Origin: Cloeon dipterum
Taxonomy: Eukaryota > Arthropoda > Insecta > Ephemeroptera > Baetidae
Reading direction: 5' to 3'
DNA: 64,000 bases
Assembly: GCF_949628265.1 (NCBI RefSeq)
Contig: NC_088790.1
Location: 4,902,545-4,966,544 of the forward strand
The translations under genes and the position numbers were made by a program. Below are positions 23,401-33,854 of the stretch, piece after piece. The notes beneath the pieces were generated by a model, which did not search any database, was not told the origin of the DNA, and worked only from the letters and a program-made list of their open reading frames with translations. Numbering within the stretch: the first letter of the stretch is position 1; every line of letters begins with the position of its first letter.

Positions 23401-25750
23401 CGGATAGCTTTAGCAGTCTTCCCAGATCAGCTCGCACTTGACCCCAAACATCGCTCAGATTCTCACAGCAAAGCGCGCTTAACAATGCAAGCCGTTGAGG
23501 GAGCTTGATAAATAATTGAATTATACTGTCTATAAAACTGAAACGCCAAATCGTAAGAATTTCGTTTCATTCGATCTTTTGCACGCCATTTTCAGCATTT
23601 CTAAAGATTAAAGTCTAGTTATATATTCAATTGGTTTTGATTATTTTTATATCGCTTTTTGTAAAAAATATTTTTCAATTTCAAACCGAATGCTAGATAA
23701 ACCGAACCTATAAAGAATATTTAATTCCTCAAATTTAATTTGCCGATTTCGAATCAGTTTAAAAAATTGCCATCATATCACTGACTCTTCAGTACCAGGT
23801 TTTTCCTTGTGCGCTTCTTTATTATGCCCATCAACACTATCCTTGAAATTACCTCTCTCGTGGAACTTGCTTGCTTCATTTGCATCTCTCTCCTTTCCTG
23901 TTCAGCCTTCCATGCTCTGTGTTCTCGGTAAGTAGTGGGTATCGTATTGCCATGCTTGTCTGTAACAGACTGGCTTCGGAACTCCGCCATTTTTCTACTC
24001 TGGGCAAGAGTGCGCGGATCTCTCGGGTGGGCAGCCCATTGCCTCTGTCCATGAGGTGGCGTCCAACCACCCTCTTTAGCACATGGTGGGGGCGGTGGTG
24101 GTGGTGGTGGTGGTGGGAACGAGTTTCGCAGTCTAGGATCAGTGGGATGACTCATGCGAGGAGGATATAAATTTGATGGAGGAGCGAAATTCGGCAAATT
24201 TATCTGCGATGGTGAAGGCATCGCGTTTGTTTCAGGGCCAGTTCTGTTCAAAGGGGGACAAATGCTCATTGGCTTGTTTGAAGGATTGAACTGGTATTTC
24301 GGAGACGCCTGCTCCTCGGAGAACATGTCGAAGAATGTGTAAGCTGGTGATGGAGGCACTCGAGTTGATGGCGGTCGAATAACCTTTGTCGTCCCCGTCT
24401 TGCCAGCCAACAAGCTGCAAGGAGCTCGAGACACTTGCCTACCTGGAATGAAGGTTTCTGCTGGTTTGCTTTGCTCTAAAGGAACTTTTGGCTGGTCAAT
24501 AAGAACTGCGTTTTCAGCCAATGAAGCCAGATCTTTCATTCCGATCGTCAGGAAATCCGGTGGTCTAGGTGGTGGTTTTAAAGGAGGAGGGGGCACATGC
24601 GACTTTATGAATGTTGTAGTCGGTTTAGGAATATTTTCTTCAATAGTGAGATTGTCATCCTCCTCAGAAAGGAGATCAATGTCTAAATTAGGCGGAGACA
24701 AAGGCTCCTGGTAATCAGGTGGCACAAAGGAATTGTTTGCATCTTCAGTCTGCCAACTCGAAGTGCTCGCACTCGAGTTCACTCCGTAAATGATATTGGT
24801 TATTGACTGTGGTAGAGGTTGTCTCACTGAATTCGCGCTCTCGTCATCGGAAATTGAATCGTCCATGGCAGGCAAAGGAAGACTGAGCAGCGAGCTTCTT
24901 CTCTCAGCTGGAATCAATTTTGGAGATCCCCCAAACACGGTCTCCGACTCTCTTTCTGGGCTAGGGCTTCTGGGACAACTGTCAAGACTATTCCTGAAAA
25001 TTCAAACGTAGAAAGTAAAGTAATACTGCTTGTTTAAAACAGCTCTCTACCAAATCAGGTAGAATAACGCAAGCAGGGTTAGCTCTGATACCAAGGCAGA
25101 GGTTTCTTTGCTTGGAACATGAATGTCAACGATGCTTGCCGTCTTTTATTGATAAAACACTTAGAAGGAATAATCCTCACATCATATCAGGCATTCAATT
25201 CCACTATGGTGCATTGTAGTGATGACAGTGCTAACCAAATTTGGCAAGTTTCGAGTTAATTTTGGATTTCTGTCAAGCAATGTCTGGCGATATTAGAGCA
25301 AACTAGGTGGTTGTCTTATCTAGTGAGAGGTGTTACTTTAAATTTCGTCTAAAATTGCACTTACGATCGTGAATCTATTTTCTTCATCTCCATAATTTTG
25401 CGGCTATCATCATCATCATGAACTTTCATAGTGGTTGAGTCAGCAGCTGCAGCATCTTCATTTTTCACTCGCCTTCTGATATCCAACTTTTGCAAAATCA
25501 ACTCGCTCTTGAGTAGGAAATGCATGGATGGCCTGAAAACAATATACATTTTTTTCTTCTATCCTTTAAATGAAGTAAATGATACGTACAGCTCAACGCT
25601 TTCTGCTAGAATATTTCGAAGAACTTTAAGCTTTTTGGCAGCCTCATGCATTTCTTTCTTGACTTGTTCCTCTATGTTGGAATCAATAATTGAAAGGTAA
25701 TTCTTACGAAGCTCCTCCAGCTTTTTTCTTCGATCCTTCTCGTCTTCCAT
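5407..25750 (-). CDS. Giant C2H2 zinc-finger protein, about 3,158 residues, 25 coding exons
   Basis: Coding exons, in transcript order: 25590–25750, 25365–25532, 23853–24993, 20608–22166, 19573–20401, 16760–17369, 16089–16235, 15940–15980, 15321–15513, 14978–15268, 14793–14920, 14601–14735, 13825–14451, 12432–12731, 12085–12377, 10696–11098, 10228–10643, 9294–9432, 9098–9235, 8957–9044, 8809–8902, 8046–8351, 7190–7667, 5809–6366, 5407–5640. All 24 junctions agree in phase and the total is 9,477 bases. Translation starts MEDEKDRRKKLEELRKNYL. The N-terminal third is charged, coiled-coil-like and proline-rich; the rest carries about 30 C2H2-type fingers spaced by acidic and Ser/Pro linkers. Such proteins are usually nuclear DNA- or RNA-binding regulators; that role is inferred. 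I do not recognise an ortholog. Least certain points: the start of exon 5 (several AGs) and the acceptor of exon 7, which follows ACAAG without a good pyrimidine tract. Confidence 0.85.
12732..13824 (-). other. Intron of the zinc-finger gene carrying repeat family A
   Basis: This 1.1-kb intron between exons 13 and 14 is largely occupied by one copy of a dispersed repeat (13121–13670). No coding exon is needed here, as the flanking exons join in phase 0 across a zinc finger. Other introns over 300 bases in this gene (6367–7189, 7668–8045, 8352–8808, 9433–10227, 11099–12084, 15514–15939, 16236–16759, 24994–25364) showed nothing I can support beyond AT-rich sequence. Confidence 0.6.
13121..13670. 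repeat. Dispersed repeat family A, copy 1
   Basis: Similar at high identity to 18811–19176. Shared blocks include AGATCAAGCCTGGA, GGCCTGATCTGCCCC, GTTAAGATTCATGTAGTCGC and AAGTCTCAGACTTTTACTAT. Compared with copy 2 this one has an extra 75 or so bases after TGCCCC and about 100 bases after TTTACTAT. Near its start an imperfect hairpin (13160–13223) is formed by GCAGATCAAGCC and GGCCTGATCTGC. No protein coding; most likely a nonautonomous mobile element. Confidence 0.85.
18651..18677 (+). repeat. Short dispersed core D, copy 2
   Basis: TAGCTGCTGAATTATGAAGC followed by CAAACT; see copy at 1073–1100. Confidence 0.6.
18811..19176. repeat. Dispersed repeat family A, copy 2
   Basis: Second copy of the element at 13121–13670, in another intron of the same gene and in the same orientation, with two internal deletions relative to copy 1. 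The hairpin arms are kept (TAGATCAAGCCTGG and GGCCTGATCTGCC) while the loop differs. Confidence 0.85.
20608..25750 (-). other. N-terminal region of the zinc-finger protein: coiled coil, Pro-rich and acidic segments (residues 1–1009)
   Basis: Exons 1–2 (residues 1–109) are a charged helix rich in Lys/Glu (EEQVKKEMHEAAKKLKVLR). Exon 3 (110–490) has Ser/Asp clusters, a run of about 11 prolines, two DPR motifs (TDPRLR and RDPRT) and a conserved-looking patch DKHGNTIPTTYREHRAWKAE before an EQERREMQMK helix. The helix continues across the junction into exon 4 (491–1009) as AERKKHEADERRRREAAQRQ, which supports joining exons 3 and 4 despite a 1.7-kb intron. Exon 4 then has a PPPPPK/TPSPP tract and long Glu/Lys-rich repeats around plus-strand 21070–21370, including near-copies of AAQTxDxKNSxAxEKKEE. 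No zinc finger occurs in this part. Confidence 0.75.
23143..23480 (-). pseudogene. Possible Tc1/mariner-like transposase remnant
   Basis: In the 1.7-kb intron between exons 3 and 4, the minus strand reads ENLSDVWGQVRADLGRLL, then a stop and frame change, then ELVLIWTELPPMRLVSLLDA with a later GGRL. This order recalls the end of Tc1/mariner transposases (…ENLW…, then W…R…L…SM…R…GG). The similarity is weak and no terminal inverted repeats were found. It is broken by a stop and cannot be active. Confidence 0.35.
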
Positions 25751-27496
25751 GATTAACTAAAATTAAAGCATTAAAACAAAATTAATGCTATTGTAATTTT
25801 TACGAACAATATATTTTCTTGAACTAAAGGAGATAATCAAGTCATAAAAAGTGGGCAATATAATATGGACTTTGAAAATTCCTTGTTGCCTAGTTATTAA
25901 GGATTAACACAATTTATTAAAATCGCACCGTAAATTGCATTAGGAGAGTTGCCGCAACGTTTGCGTTCATTAAAAATAGCATCAAGGTCTCTTGTTTAGT
26001 TATCTGATTTTATTTCGTAATGTTTACTTTCATCTCTTATAATCTCGAGCAGCCGGGTGGTGGCAGAGGCGCGACTTGAGTATGTTTGTCGGACCAGAGG
26101 TCTTGAGTGCCGCACGTCGGTACGTGCGGTTATGTAATATAATAATGCTCTTTCTACTACCGCGACGGCAAGCTCGCAGAGACAAGTTCACATGAGACGA
26201 TATGAAATTAACAATATGAATTGGACTACTTATTTATATCTCATCATGTCTACTTAAAACGAATTTCGGATTACATTTTCGAACAGTTATTGAATTTTGA
26301 AACCTTACTGCTCAGCAGGCCATTTGGTGTCCACATACCGAATTTCATGTTCGCTAACACTACTAATAACTTATTACTCTTAATGTTATTTTCTTGACTT
26401 TAAATGTTTGTAAAATATTATATGATTTATTTGGAGAAAAACGAAACGAATTTTTGTGTTGAGATTTATGACATTCAACCCTCTTCAAAATGCGGTCCTT
26501 GGGGGGCAACAAAGTTGTCGTATTGGCCGATTTTTCTTAACAATCTTTAAAATTCTTAGAAATGTGAGTTTTTAACCTCAAATTTGATCTGTGGAAAATT
26601 ACACCCTGAAAGCATGTTGTGCTGCACAACACTTTATGCCGACTTTGATGTTGACCGTCATATATCCCGTCAGCCACGCAACCCTTGTTCTGGGCGAAGG
26701 ATAAAAAACAAAATTTTGGTCAAGAAAACACTTTTGCACAAGGAATTTTTGAAACGTTTTTCCAAAGTAGTTTTAACTTGGGTTTCCCATAAACTTTTTT
26801 CGAAATTGGAGTTTGGGGTGCAGCTATACATCCGCTTGTCCGGAAGGTTTGAAAATTTCACCAACAAAAATCTTCCAGTTTCTAAACGACGCTCCGTTGA
26901 AATTTCGATCAAACCTCAACCTCTCTTTTCGGGGTGTTCAGTTCTTTTTGAACGTTGAATAGTGCCCCTCCCTGTATTATATGTATAGTAACTCATTCGA
27001 TGAAATCGTAATCAGAGCTCACCATCAAACGGATACCCCCGCCGATTTTCGGGAATTCCGCTTTGTTCCACGTGTTTCCGAGATTGACATTAGCAGTGTA
27101 ATTGGAGCCAAGTGTGCATACTGACCACGGGAACCGATGAGCGGAGATTCTAAAAATGGTCATATATTGTGCCAAACAAGAAGAGGAACACGAAATATCC
27201 TGGCTAAAAAAAGTTTCAGGCAGCCGCACTACGCCGTAAAATTTCAAGTTTCAGAGAAACAATTGGCCTTTGCATGGCCTTTGCTTAACGCAGTTGAGCA
27301 TGTTCAACTACACAATATTTGCAGATTAACTCTTACAAAGTGATTTTTAGAGGCCTACAAGAGAAGAGAATTTGTGGTCCAGGGTTCAGGGTCCAGGCTA
27401 ACAAACGACACACCGTACAACGATATATTTCAATCTTGGATTGAAACATCCAGGAAATTCGCTTAACGTGTGCCTGTAAAAACAGACTTTCAAGTT

Positions 27497-27540
27497 AATA
27501 AAATGTTACCTAACACTATTTTATTAAGTGGCGACGAGGA
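27497..27540 (+). mobile_element. LTR-retrotransposon relic: LTR 3' end and primer-binding site
   Basis: TGGCGACGAGGA at 27529–27540 is the reverse complement expected for the CCA-tailed 3' end of a eukaryotic serine tRNA with anticodon GCT. It lies 26 bases after an AATAAA (27497–27502), the arrangement at the end of a 5' LTR. The 5' edge of the LTR could not be placed, and no gag or pol frame follows; a foldback-like element lies about 170 bases downstream. Read as a truncated Ty3/gypsy-type (tRNA-Ser-primed) element. Confidence 0.5.
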
Positions 27541-27709
27541 CAAGTGAATCTAAGCGTGTTATTTGTTAGATTTATTTGTTGTTTGTTGTTAATTGGAGAA
27601 AACAGGACTGTGGGAGAAAATTGGCTCTTTGCCACTGTCACATCGTTGGCAGAGAGATCTGGCCCCAACCGTTTTCTAACTAACAGGACAGGAGAGAGGA
27701 AAAGCAATA

Positions 27710-27989
27710 AAACAACAGCGAAACAAGCGGCAAGGCTCCAAGGCAGGTCAGCCAGCAGTCAGCCTTGTCGCTTGTCACGCTTACGCTGGTTGACGTTGTG
27801 GCGCTGCTGTCTCGGTCCGATCAGAGAGCCGCTACGGCGTTCTTCAGGCGCATTCCAGCTGGGAAAAAAATCCTCTGCATAATAACTGTTTTATTTTTCC
27901 TCCGATTTTCGGCACGTCGAATCTTTTCGATCGAGTGATTCTACTGACCTTCCCAATTCAAACCTCAGGAATCGATTATAGCACTGTCC
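27710..27989. mobile_element. Partial copy of a foldback/MITE-type element (family F)
   Basis: Shares AGGTCAGCCAGCAG and the following GTCGCTTGTCAC…TGCTGTCTCGGT region with the element at 36586–37075. Its right end, TCAGGAATCGATTATAGCAC followed by TGTCC, matches that element's terminal repeat. The left terminal repeat was not found, so this copy is truncated. Confidence 0.6.
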
Positions 27990-28444
27990 AAAATGAAATT
28001 CTAAAGCTTCTTCAACGGTCAGATTAACAAAGCTAGAGGACTGTCCCTGCAATTAACATGGAAGTTCGTCTTGAGCAACATATGTTTTAGATTATATTAT
28101 CAGCGGCTGGCTCGCATTTGAGTCCTTTTATATTGAGAGTCGCGCGCCGCGTTCGCCCTGCGCAGATCCACGTATCCCTATATCTTTTCCCATGTTAAAT
28201 GAGTTTTCGTAAGCAGCTTTGTGTCGGAATTACCGAAGCCACCTAAAATGGTGTCAAACGAAAGCGCACGAGTTGAACTACGACATAATAAGTCTAAACC
28301 ATGACCGTGGGCATTGAAACAACCGAGAAATTCACGCTAAAAGTGTCCCTTTTAGCCTAGGAAGAAACCCACAACTTGTGTGTAGGCGACAGCAGAGACA
28401 TCTGCTCATACCCAGCAAGAACAGTGAAACACACAAAGTTCGAG

Positions 28445-28625
28445 CAGTCACGTGACTCAATCCCGCCATCTCATTGGCCAAGAGCAGGAACGCATTTTAT
28501 TGCGAGAAACTCTGCTTGGAGGGAGTAGAAAGAAGAAGATAAGGGATGACTGGGGATGACCGACTTAAAGCTATGTGCGAGCCTGCTCTCTTGGCCAATG
28601 AGATAACGGGAGAGTCACGTGACTG
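28445..28625. mobile_element. Foldback element with 44-bp inverted arms
   Basis: CAGTCACGTGACTC…CATCTCATTGGCCAAGAG…CAGG on the left is matched by its reverse complement CCTGCTCTCTTGGCCAATGA…GAGTCACGTGACTG on the right, with a central region of about 95 bases. The outermost TCACGTGA is itself palindromic (an E-box) and the arms also contain the CCAAT/ATTGG motif. Probably a small inverted-repeat transposable element; a regulatory origin is less likely. Confidence 0.7.
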
Positions 28626-29789
28626 TTCAGCTTCACTGCGTCACAGCGCATTTCGAGGGAAGTTAGCCACGTGGCACATTGTTACCGAGCTCCTCTGTGG
28701 CAATTCGGCGGTGTTATTGGGACACAGAGAACTCAAAGCAATAGCACACGGGATGTGATGAGCACAGGTTCAACAAATCTAGCTTACGCAACTCTCAGAA
28801 GTCGTCAAAACAAGCACTTGTCAGTTCTGAAAGTAGTGGCGCAATATTCTCGAAACTAGAGAGAGAGAAAAGCTGTGTCTACATATTTTAAAACAACTAA
28901 GAAGCCACTTTAAGGATGTCCGGTTGACCATCCGTGTAAGTCAGATTCGTTTAACTTAAAACTAGGAACTTGACAGCATAATATTATCCATCTGTGACCA
29001 TAACAAACTGACGTTTACAGCGTTCCATGAAATTTAGACATCGTGTATGCCAGTGAAGTTATATGAGACTTAAGGATAGCTTTTACTCTCCTTAATGACA
29101 CTAATCATCCCCTGTTCACTTCTGGAGCAGTGGTGAGCAGTGAGTAGGCTAAGAAGTTCTGTGACCACTCGTTGGTGGCCCGTCGAACTTTTTCAGTCAA
29201 TCAAAGGCTCCCAACGCGAGCTTGACGCTTCTCTCACTAACTACCCCAACGGACACGTGGGGAAGTAGAAGAATTTATAGGAAAGACTTCGCGTCGTTTG
29301 TTGGAAACAGAGTTCATGCTGATACTGCCGCGTACGAGTGATAAAATAACCTCTACGCTTACACACGGCCACTCCACTTCATGAGAGTTGGAGTAAAGTC
29401 TCACTCAGCTCAGCCACCACGAGATTGGCTGAACCAGCTCTCTGTTCTTGTAAGGGAATAACCGATTAAGTTTTGATTAGTGAAGCGTTCAGTTTAGGTT
29501 CAATTGAAGAGTTATTTCACCGGCAAATGTCGCGGCTCCACATAAGTCAAGATGGCTAATCAAGGAGGATTTCAAGCATTCAATTTGCCGCCTAGCTCTT
29601 TGTACGTCACACGGACTTTTTAAATAAGGGAAACGTTTAACAGTTCCGTTTTGAAGCAAAAATCATCAATAACGTTAAAATTTAAGTAACACATATCTTG
29701 AAAATGGAGCAGCATATGTCTACAAGAAAAAACCCAGGAATAAAAACCGGTTATTACCAGTGGCGCCATCTGGCAACTCCAGCGCAGAA

Positions 29790-30020
29790 TAGATCCAGGA
29801 GGATTCTTCAAGCGGATCGATATAGGGCGACAGTTGGAATTTATTTGATTCGTTGGATGCAATGAGCAATTCACAATTTGTTCAACAATTTGCTATAATA
29901 AAAAAGGGCCTTGCCATAGAAAAAATCAATATGTTCATGTTTTCTCCCAAATTTACAGCACTTTATTGCCACATTTTCTTGGCAGATTTCGATTCCTCTC
30001 ATCTAGATCTACTTCAACAG
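29790..30020. repeat. Dispersed repeat family B, copy 1
   Basis: Aligns with 55860–56075 in the same orientation. Shared blocks are GTTGGATGCAAT(G/A)AGCA, TTCTCC(C/A)AAATTTACAG and CATTTTCTTGGCAGATT. No coding potential; nature of the element unknown. Confidence 0.7.
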
Positions 30021-30892
30021 CATTTAACTTTTCGTGGAATCTCTTAGTTTTCAAGTAGGGAGACAGTCCATGTCCATACCATTGGAAAACCATGGTAACT
30101 CTAATTAATTTTCAATTCGTGACCAGGATTGAACGATGATCACTCAGGCTACCGCTTGTCTTTTGGTACGGTTTCAAACTTAAACGAGTCACTTAGAGTT
30201 TATAATCTTGATAGTTTACTAAAACTCCAAGTAATTTGAGAATCATGCACCGACAAAATGGCCGCAACCGTCATCGTGCATTCTAGAATTCGTAACCTGG
30301 TGAGTTTGAATTGTGTACAATACATCATTCTCACATGAGCGTATGATTTGAATTATGGGGTCATGGTCATATCCTCTCACTAACAATCAACAGTCGCCTT
30401 ATGTAAGAATAATGAGTAAGGATGGAGTTGTTAATACGGAAATTTCAAAGTGACGACACTCCGTAAACTAATTATACAAAACTAACCTCACGAAGATCTT
30501 AACTTCAATTTCAGAGTTGTGAGATGGTATCACTCGTCATTTTGTGTTTGCAAAATCTAAATTCCATCCTTAAATGCGCACTGTTTAGGTAAGATGTGAT
30601 GGACAAGAGTTCAACCCTCTGCTCCGCGCACTAACAGAAAGCAGATTTGCTTGCCATGTGCTCCAAGGTTAAAACGTTCTTTCTGTTCGAGATAAAACTT
30701 ACTAGTTATTAAGCCCAACTTACTGGTTTTCCGTAATTCCGAAGCGATGGGAAATGAATGTGTTAAACTAGCCTAACTAGTGGGCTAGCCACAAAATAAA
30801 ATTATGATCATTTCACTACAACTGCGTCCACAACGCCTGGAGGGTGATAAAATGGCTTCAAAACTGCATCATTCGAGAGAGAGAAGGTTTGA

Positions 30893-30916
30893 AACGACGC
30901 CAGAGGAGGCGTCGTT
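30893..30916. repeat. Short perfect hairpin
   Basis: AACGACGCC and its reverse complement GGCGTCGTT flank the hexanucleotide AGAGGA. It lies about 70 bases before a CACGTGA…AATATGGCGGCC stretch. Confidence 0.7.
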
Positions 30917-30979
30917 GATGTTTTATGCTGCGCGGATATAACACTTGCGCAGCTCTGGGACGCTTGAAATGGGCTATCA

Positions 30980-31160
30980 CGTGACAATATGGCGGCCGCG
31001 ATGTGGCAGCAACGATTGCCGTGTCATGAGTTCGTCATATTCAGTTTCACTTATTCACTTTTAACTTTCCTTAGGCACTTAATCGAGCGTTTCCGCTGAT
31101 CACCTGTGTCCGGCGTCGACAAATTATTCAGTTAGTTCATTGGCGAAGAGTCTACAAGTA
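30980..31160. promoter_or_regulatory. Promoter-like, GC-rich stretch of unknown target
   Basis: TCACGTGACAATATGGCGGCC (an E-box followed by a YY1/Pho-like ATGGCGGC core) sits in a locally GC-rich patch that stands out from the AT-rich surroundings. Downstream there is no exon I can support, so a noncoding transcript or an enhancer are both possible. Confidence 0.3.
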
Positions 31161-32600
31161 GGCGAATGATCTGTGTGTGTCTATTGTTGTTCTGCCATAT
31201 GTGTGGCACTAGTGACTAAACTTGTGCTCCGTTGCGTAAAGTGCATTGTGTTTCTCTGCATCATGTGCAGTCTTGCGTCATTCACAAGCCCCTACGATCG
31301 AAACAGGAAACAAAGCGTGTTTTTTAAGTGTGTTCGTTGCTTCATCGATAAGGAATGACGGAATGAATGCGTTTGCGTTTTAAGCATAACACGGCCGCGT
31401 GCTTCACGAATGTTCTAGGTTCTAGAAAAGTAGCCACATATACATAGCCATAATTTCGCATTCCAAACGGGTAGTAGACAAACCAAACATCTGGAGGAAG
31501 GAGATGTTAGGTTTAGTGTATGTAATAATTTCCCCGAAGGAAATTTTTTTCGGTTCAATTAATCGTAGAATTTCCTTCCGCCATTACATTATTGTACGAA
31601 TATTTGGTAAAAAATGTTAATTTCACCAAGTTACGATTTTCCATTTTCAAAGGAATTGTTTTTACGCCTTAACTTGATGTGTTGGTGGGTAGAGGAAAGT
31701 TATGTTGACCTCGCAAATGTATCAGCTGTTAGCGGGATTGGTTTCTCCCTTTATTATGTATTATTTGGAGCAGTGGAGTTGGAAGCAGCTGATGCGCTTA
31801 GCCCCGCGACTGATGCTTTTCGTATTTGACTGAATCATGTCGATCGGAATCTTTAAATCAATCTGGTCGGTTTATCACCTCCGAATATCCAATGAGAGAG
31901 ATCGGGTAAGTAGTACCCCTGAAAGCGAGCAACTCGACTCGCTCGCGGGTCAATAACATAGTGCATTGACTCATGAACGAGAGAGAGAGAAAGGCCCAGC
32001 ATTACAGAATAGGACCACCTCGCGTTAATAGTCCGGCCCGCACGGTGGTCTATTTATTAAAATATGCAACATCGCATCCCGTGAAAATAATTCACGCATG
32101 CTTAAAAAGTGCTTGCCTGCAATTTGCGAGCCGCAACCCTCCCCAATCGAATGGAATCACCATTGCAGGTATTTTAAATTTTGGCTTGGGCAAAATTCAA
32201 ATTAAAAATTTTGCTCTTTGCTAAGAGGTATATTCAGTTTATATGCAATGCTTCGAATTTTTCAGGCGCTCGGACAGTAGGTAAGTTAAAAGCCAGGAGT
32301 GAGGTCTGATAAAAAAATATGTTGTTTATTCCAACTCGTCAAGCCATCAAGGAAACGCCGACATTTCAATAAAAACATTTCCTGGACCAACTTAGTTATT
32401 TTTCTTTCTCATTTTCCTTATCATTTTCATGAATCACTCTTTAAATTTGATTCATTTCAAATTTGTGCGATCTTGAAAAAGGTCTACGTAAAGAATTATA
32501 ATGTAACAAACCGTGAGAAACGGGAGGTTGTAAAAGCCCTCCGATTCTTTCGATGACCTTGAAAAATCTGCCACGCAGCGTCTCCGCCCCCTGTAGCATC

Positions 32601-32626
32601 ATGCATGTCGCTCCCTCGACATGCAT
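32601..32626. repeat. Short perfect hairpin
   Basis: ATGCATGTCG and CGACATGCAT are exact reverse complements separated by CTCCCT. Function unknown. Confidence 0.75.
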
Positions 32627-33854
32627 CTCCCAAGATGCAGCTGCAAAAGCTCACTCGCACGCAAGACAGGAAAAAAGTTAATCAAGTCTCAGCGCTAGCA
32701 AGATCCAAGTCACGGAGAAATTTGAATTGCATTTGTAATTCACTGAATAAAAATGGACCCCAATTGACCCACTAATAATGTGATATAAGAAAAACTAATA
32801 ACGGATTGGAACTTAATTGCGAAATAAAAGTATCCTAACCGCAATAATTAATCGCTGGTGATGTTCGATCAAGAAGCCTCTGCAATAATCTGGAAAGGCG
32901 ATATAAAAATATGTCAATTGCGAGGATCAAGAGTAATTCTTTAGCCTGGTCGAATGCGGTACAATTTGTTATCTATTATTAAACACTCTGCCAGATATAA
33001 ATTTCATAACTTTGCTTTTCGTAGTCAGTAGGGTGGTTAAGAAGCACTTACCTTTTCTTATCTCACGTAGATTCGCAATAATTCTCGTTTTACGCAGTCA
33101 TAACAAGACACTATGGATATTGGCTTTCAATGAGTCAAGCTGTTTAATAATGAAACGCTGATGGTCAAGTTTGAAAAATTTTATTAGTTCAAGTCAAACT
33201 TGAACGTGTAACTGCTACGTTCAATTTTTTGAACATGAAAAGAAAATAATTCTAAAATTGAAACAATTTGAGCTTCCACAATAAGGAATCGCTGACAAAA
33301 AGTAAATTATGTATACCAGTCTTCTCACCTTCTCTTTATTACTGAACTTTACGGAATGACGTTGGATTATATCAAGAATGCCAACTGAAGTCAAGAGTTA
33401 GCGCGCGCACGTCCAGAACAATTGCATACTTCAATTCAGTTCTCGCTTGGTTGTTGTTGTTTTAATATTGCCGACTAGCAAGTACGTTTTAGGAGACGAG
33501 GGGGTTCGCTTTTCGCTTTGATTCATCTATTCGAGTATTCGGCCACGAGAGTTGGCGCCCAACTTAAAAGATAAATAATAATGTATGCGAGAGTAATATC
33601 CTTCACTTTCTCCCTACACTCTACACAATTAATTAATATTAATTAGTCAGCCTCTCTCAGTTGCAATCTGTAGCAGGACAATGATTCTCTTTGCTCTTTG
33701 TACAAGTCTAAAATTACTCAACAATCTAGCAGACACCCGGCTCGCATTCATTCAGTATCACATTGAGGGCTTGACCGATTCCGGCCTGCACTATTTCGCC
33801 AGTTAAGTTCGTTCTTTTTCTGTTGGACGACAGCGTTTGTTCTCGAATGATCGG

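Larger units (their letters stand above)
25751..33854. other. 8.1-kb gene-poor interval between the zinc-finger gene and 4E-T
   Basis: Bounded by the start codon of the zinc-finger gene (minus strand) and the stop codon of 4E-T (minus strand). It must hold the zinc-finger gene's promoter and the 4E-T 3' untranslated region (an AATAAA for the minus strand lies at about 33335–33340). No ORF here has exon-like support. An acceptor (TTTTAG) just before the start codon at 25750 suggests a 5' noncoding exon further up; a GC-rich patch at 26040–26170 with a CCGCACGT/ACGTGCGG palindrome (26110–26129) is a candidate. The rest holds mobile-element relics and hairpins listed separately. Confidence 0.55.

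Noticed and set aside
26584..26958. 124-codon plus-strand ORF in the gene desert
   Set aside because: No recognisable motif, no splice partners, and an equally open frame on the other strand; probably chance or an old repeat.
33553..33563. TGGCGCCCAAC, resembling a tRNA-Lys primer-binding site
   Set aside because: It is part of a local palindrome (AGTTGG-CGC-CCAACT), lacks a poly(A) signal and LTR end beside it, and matches only 11 bases.
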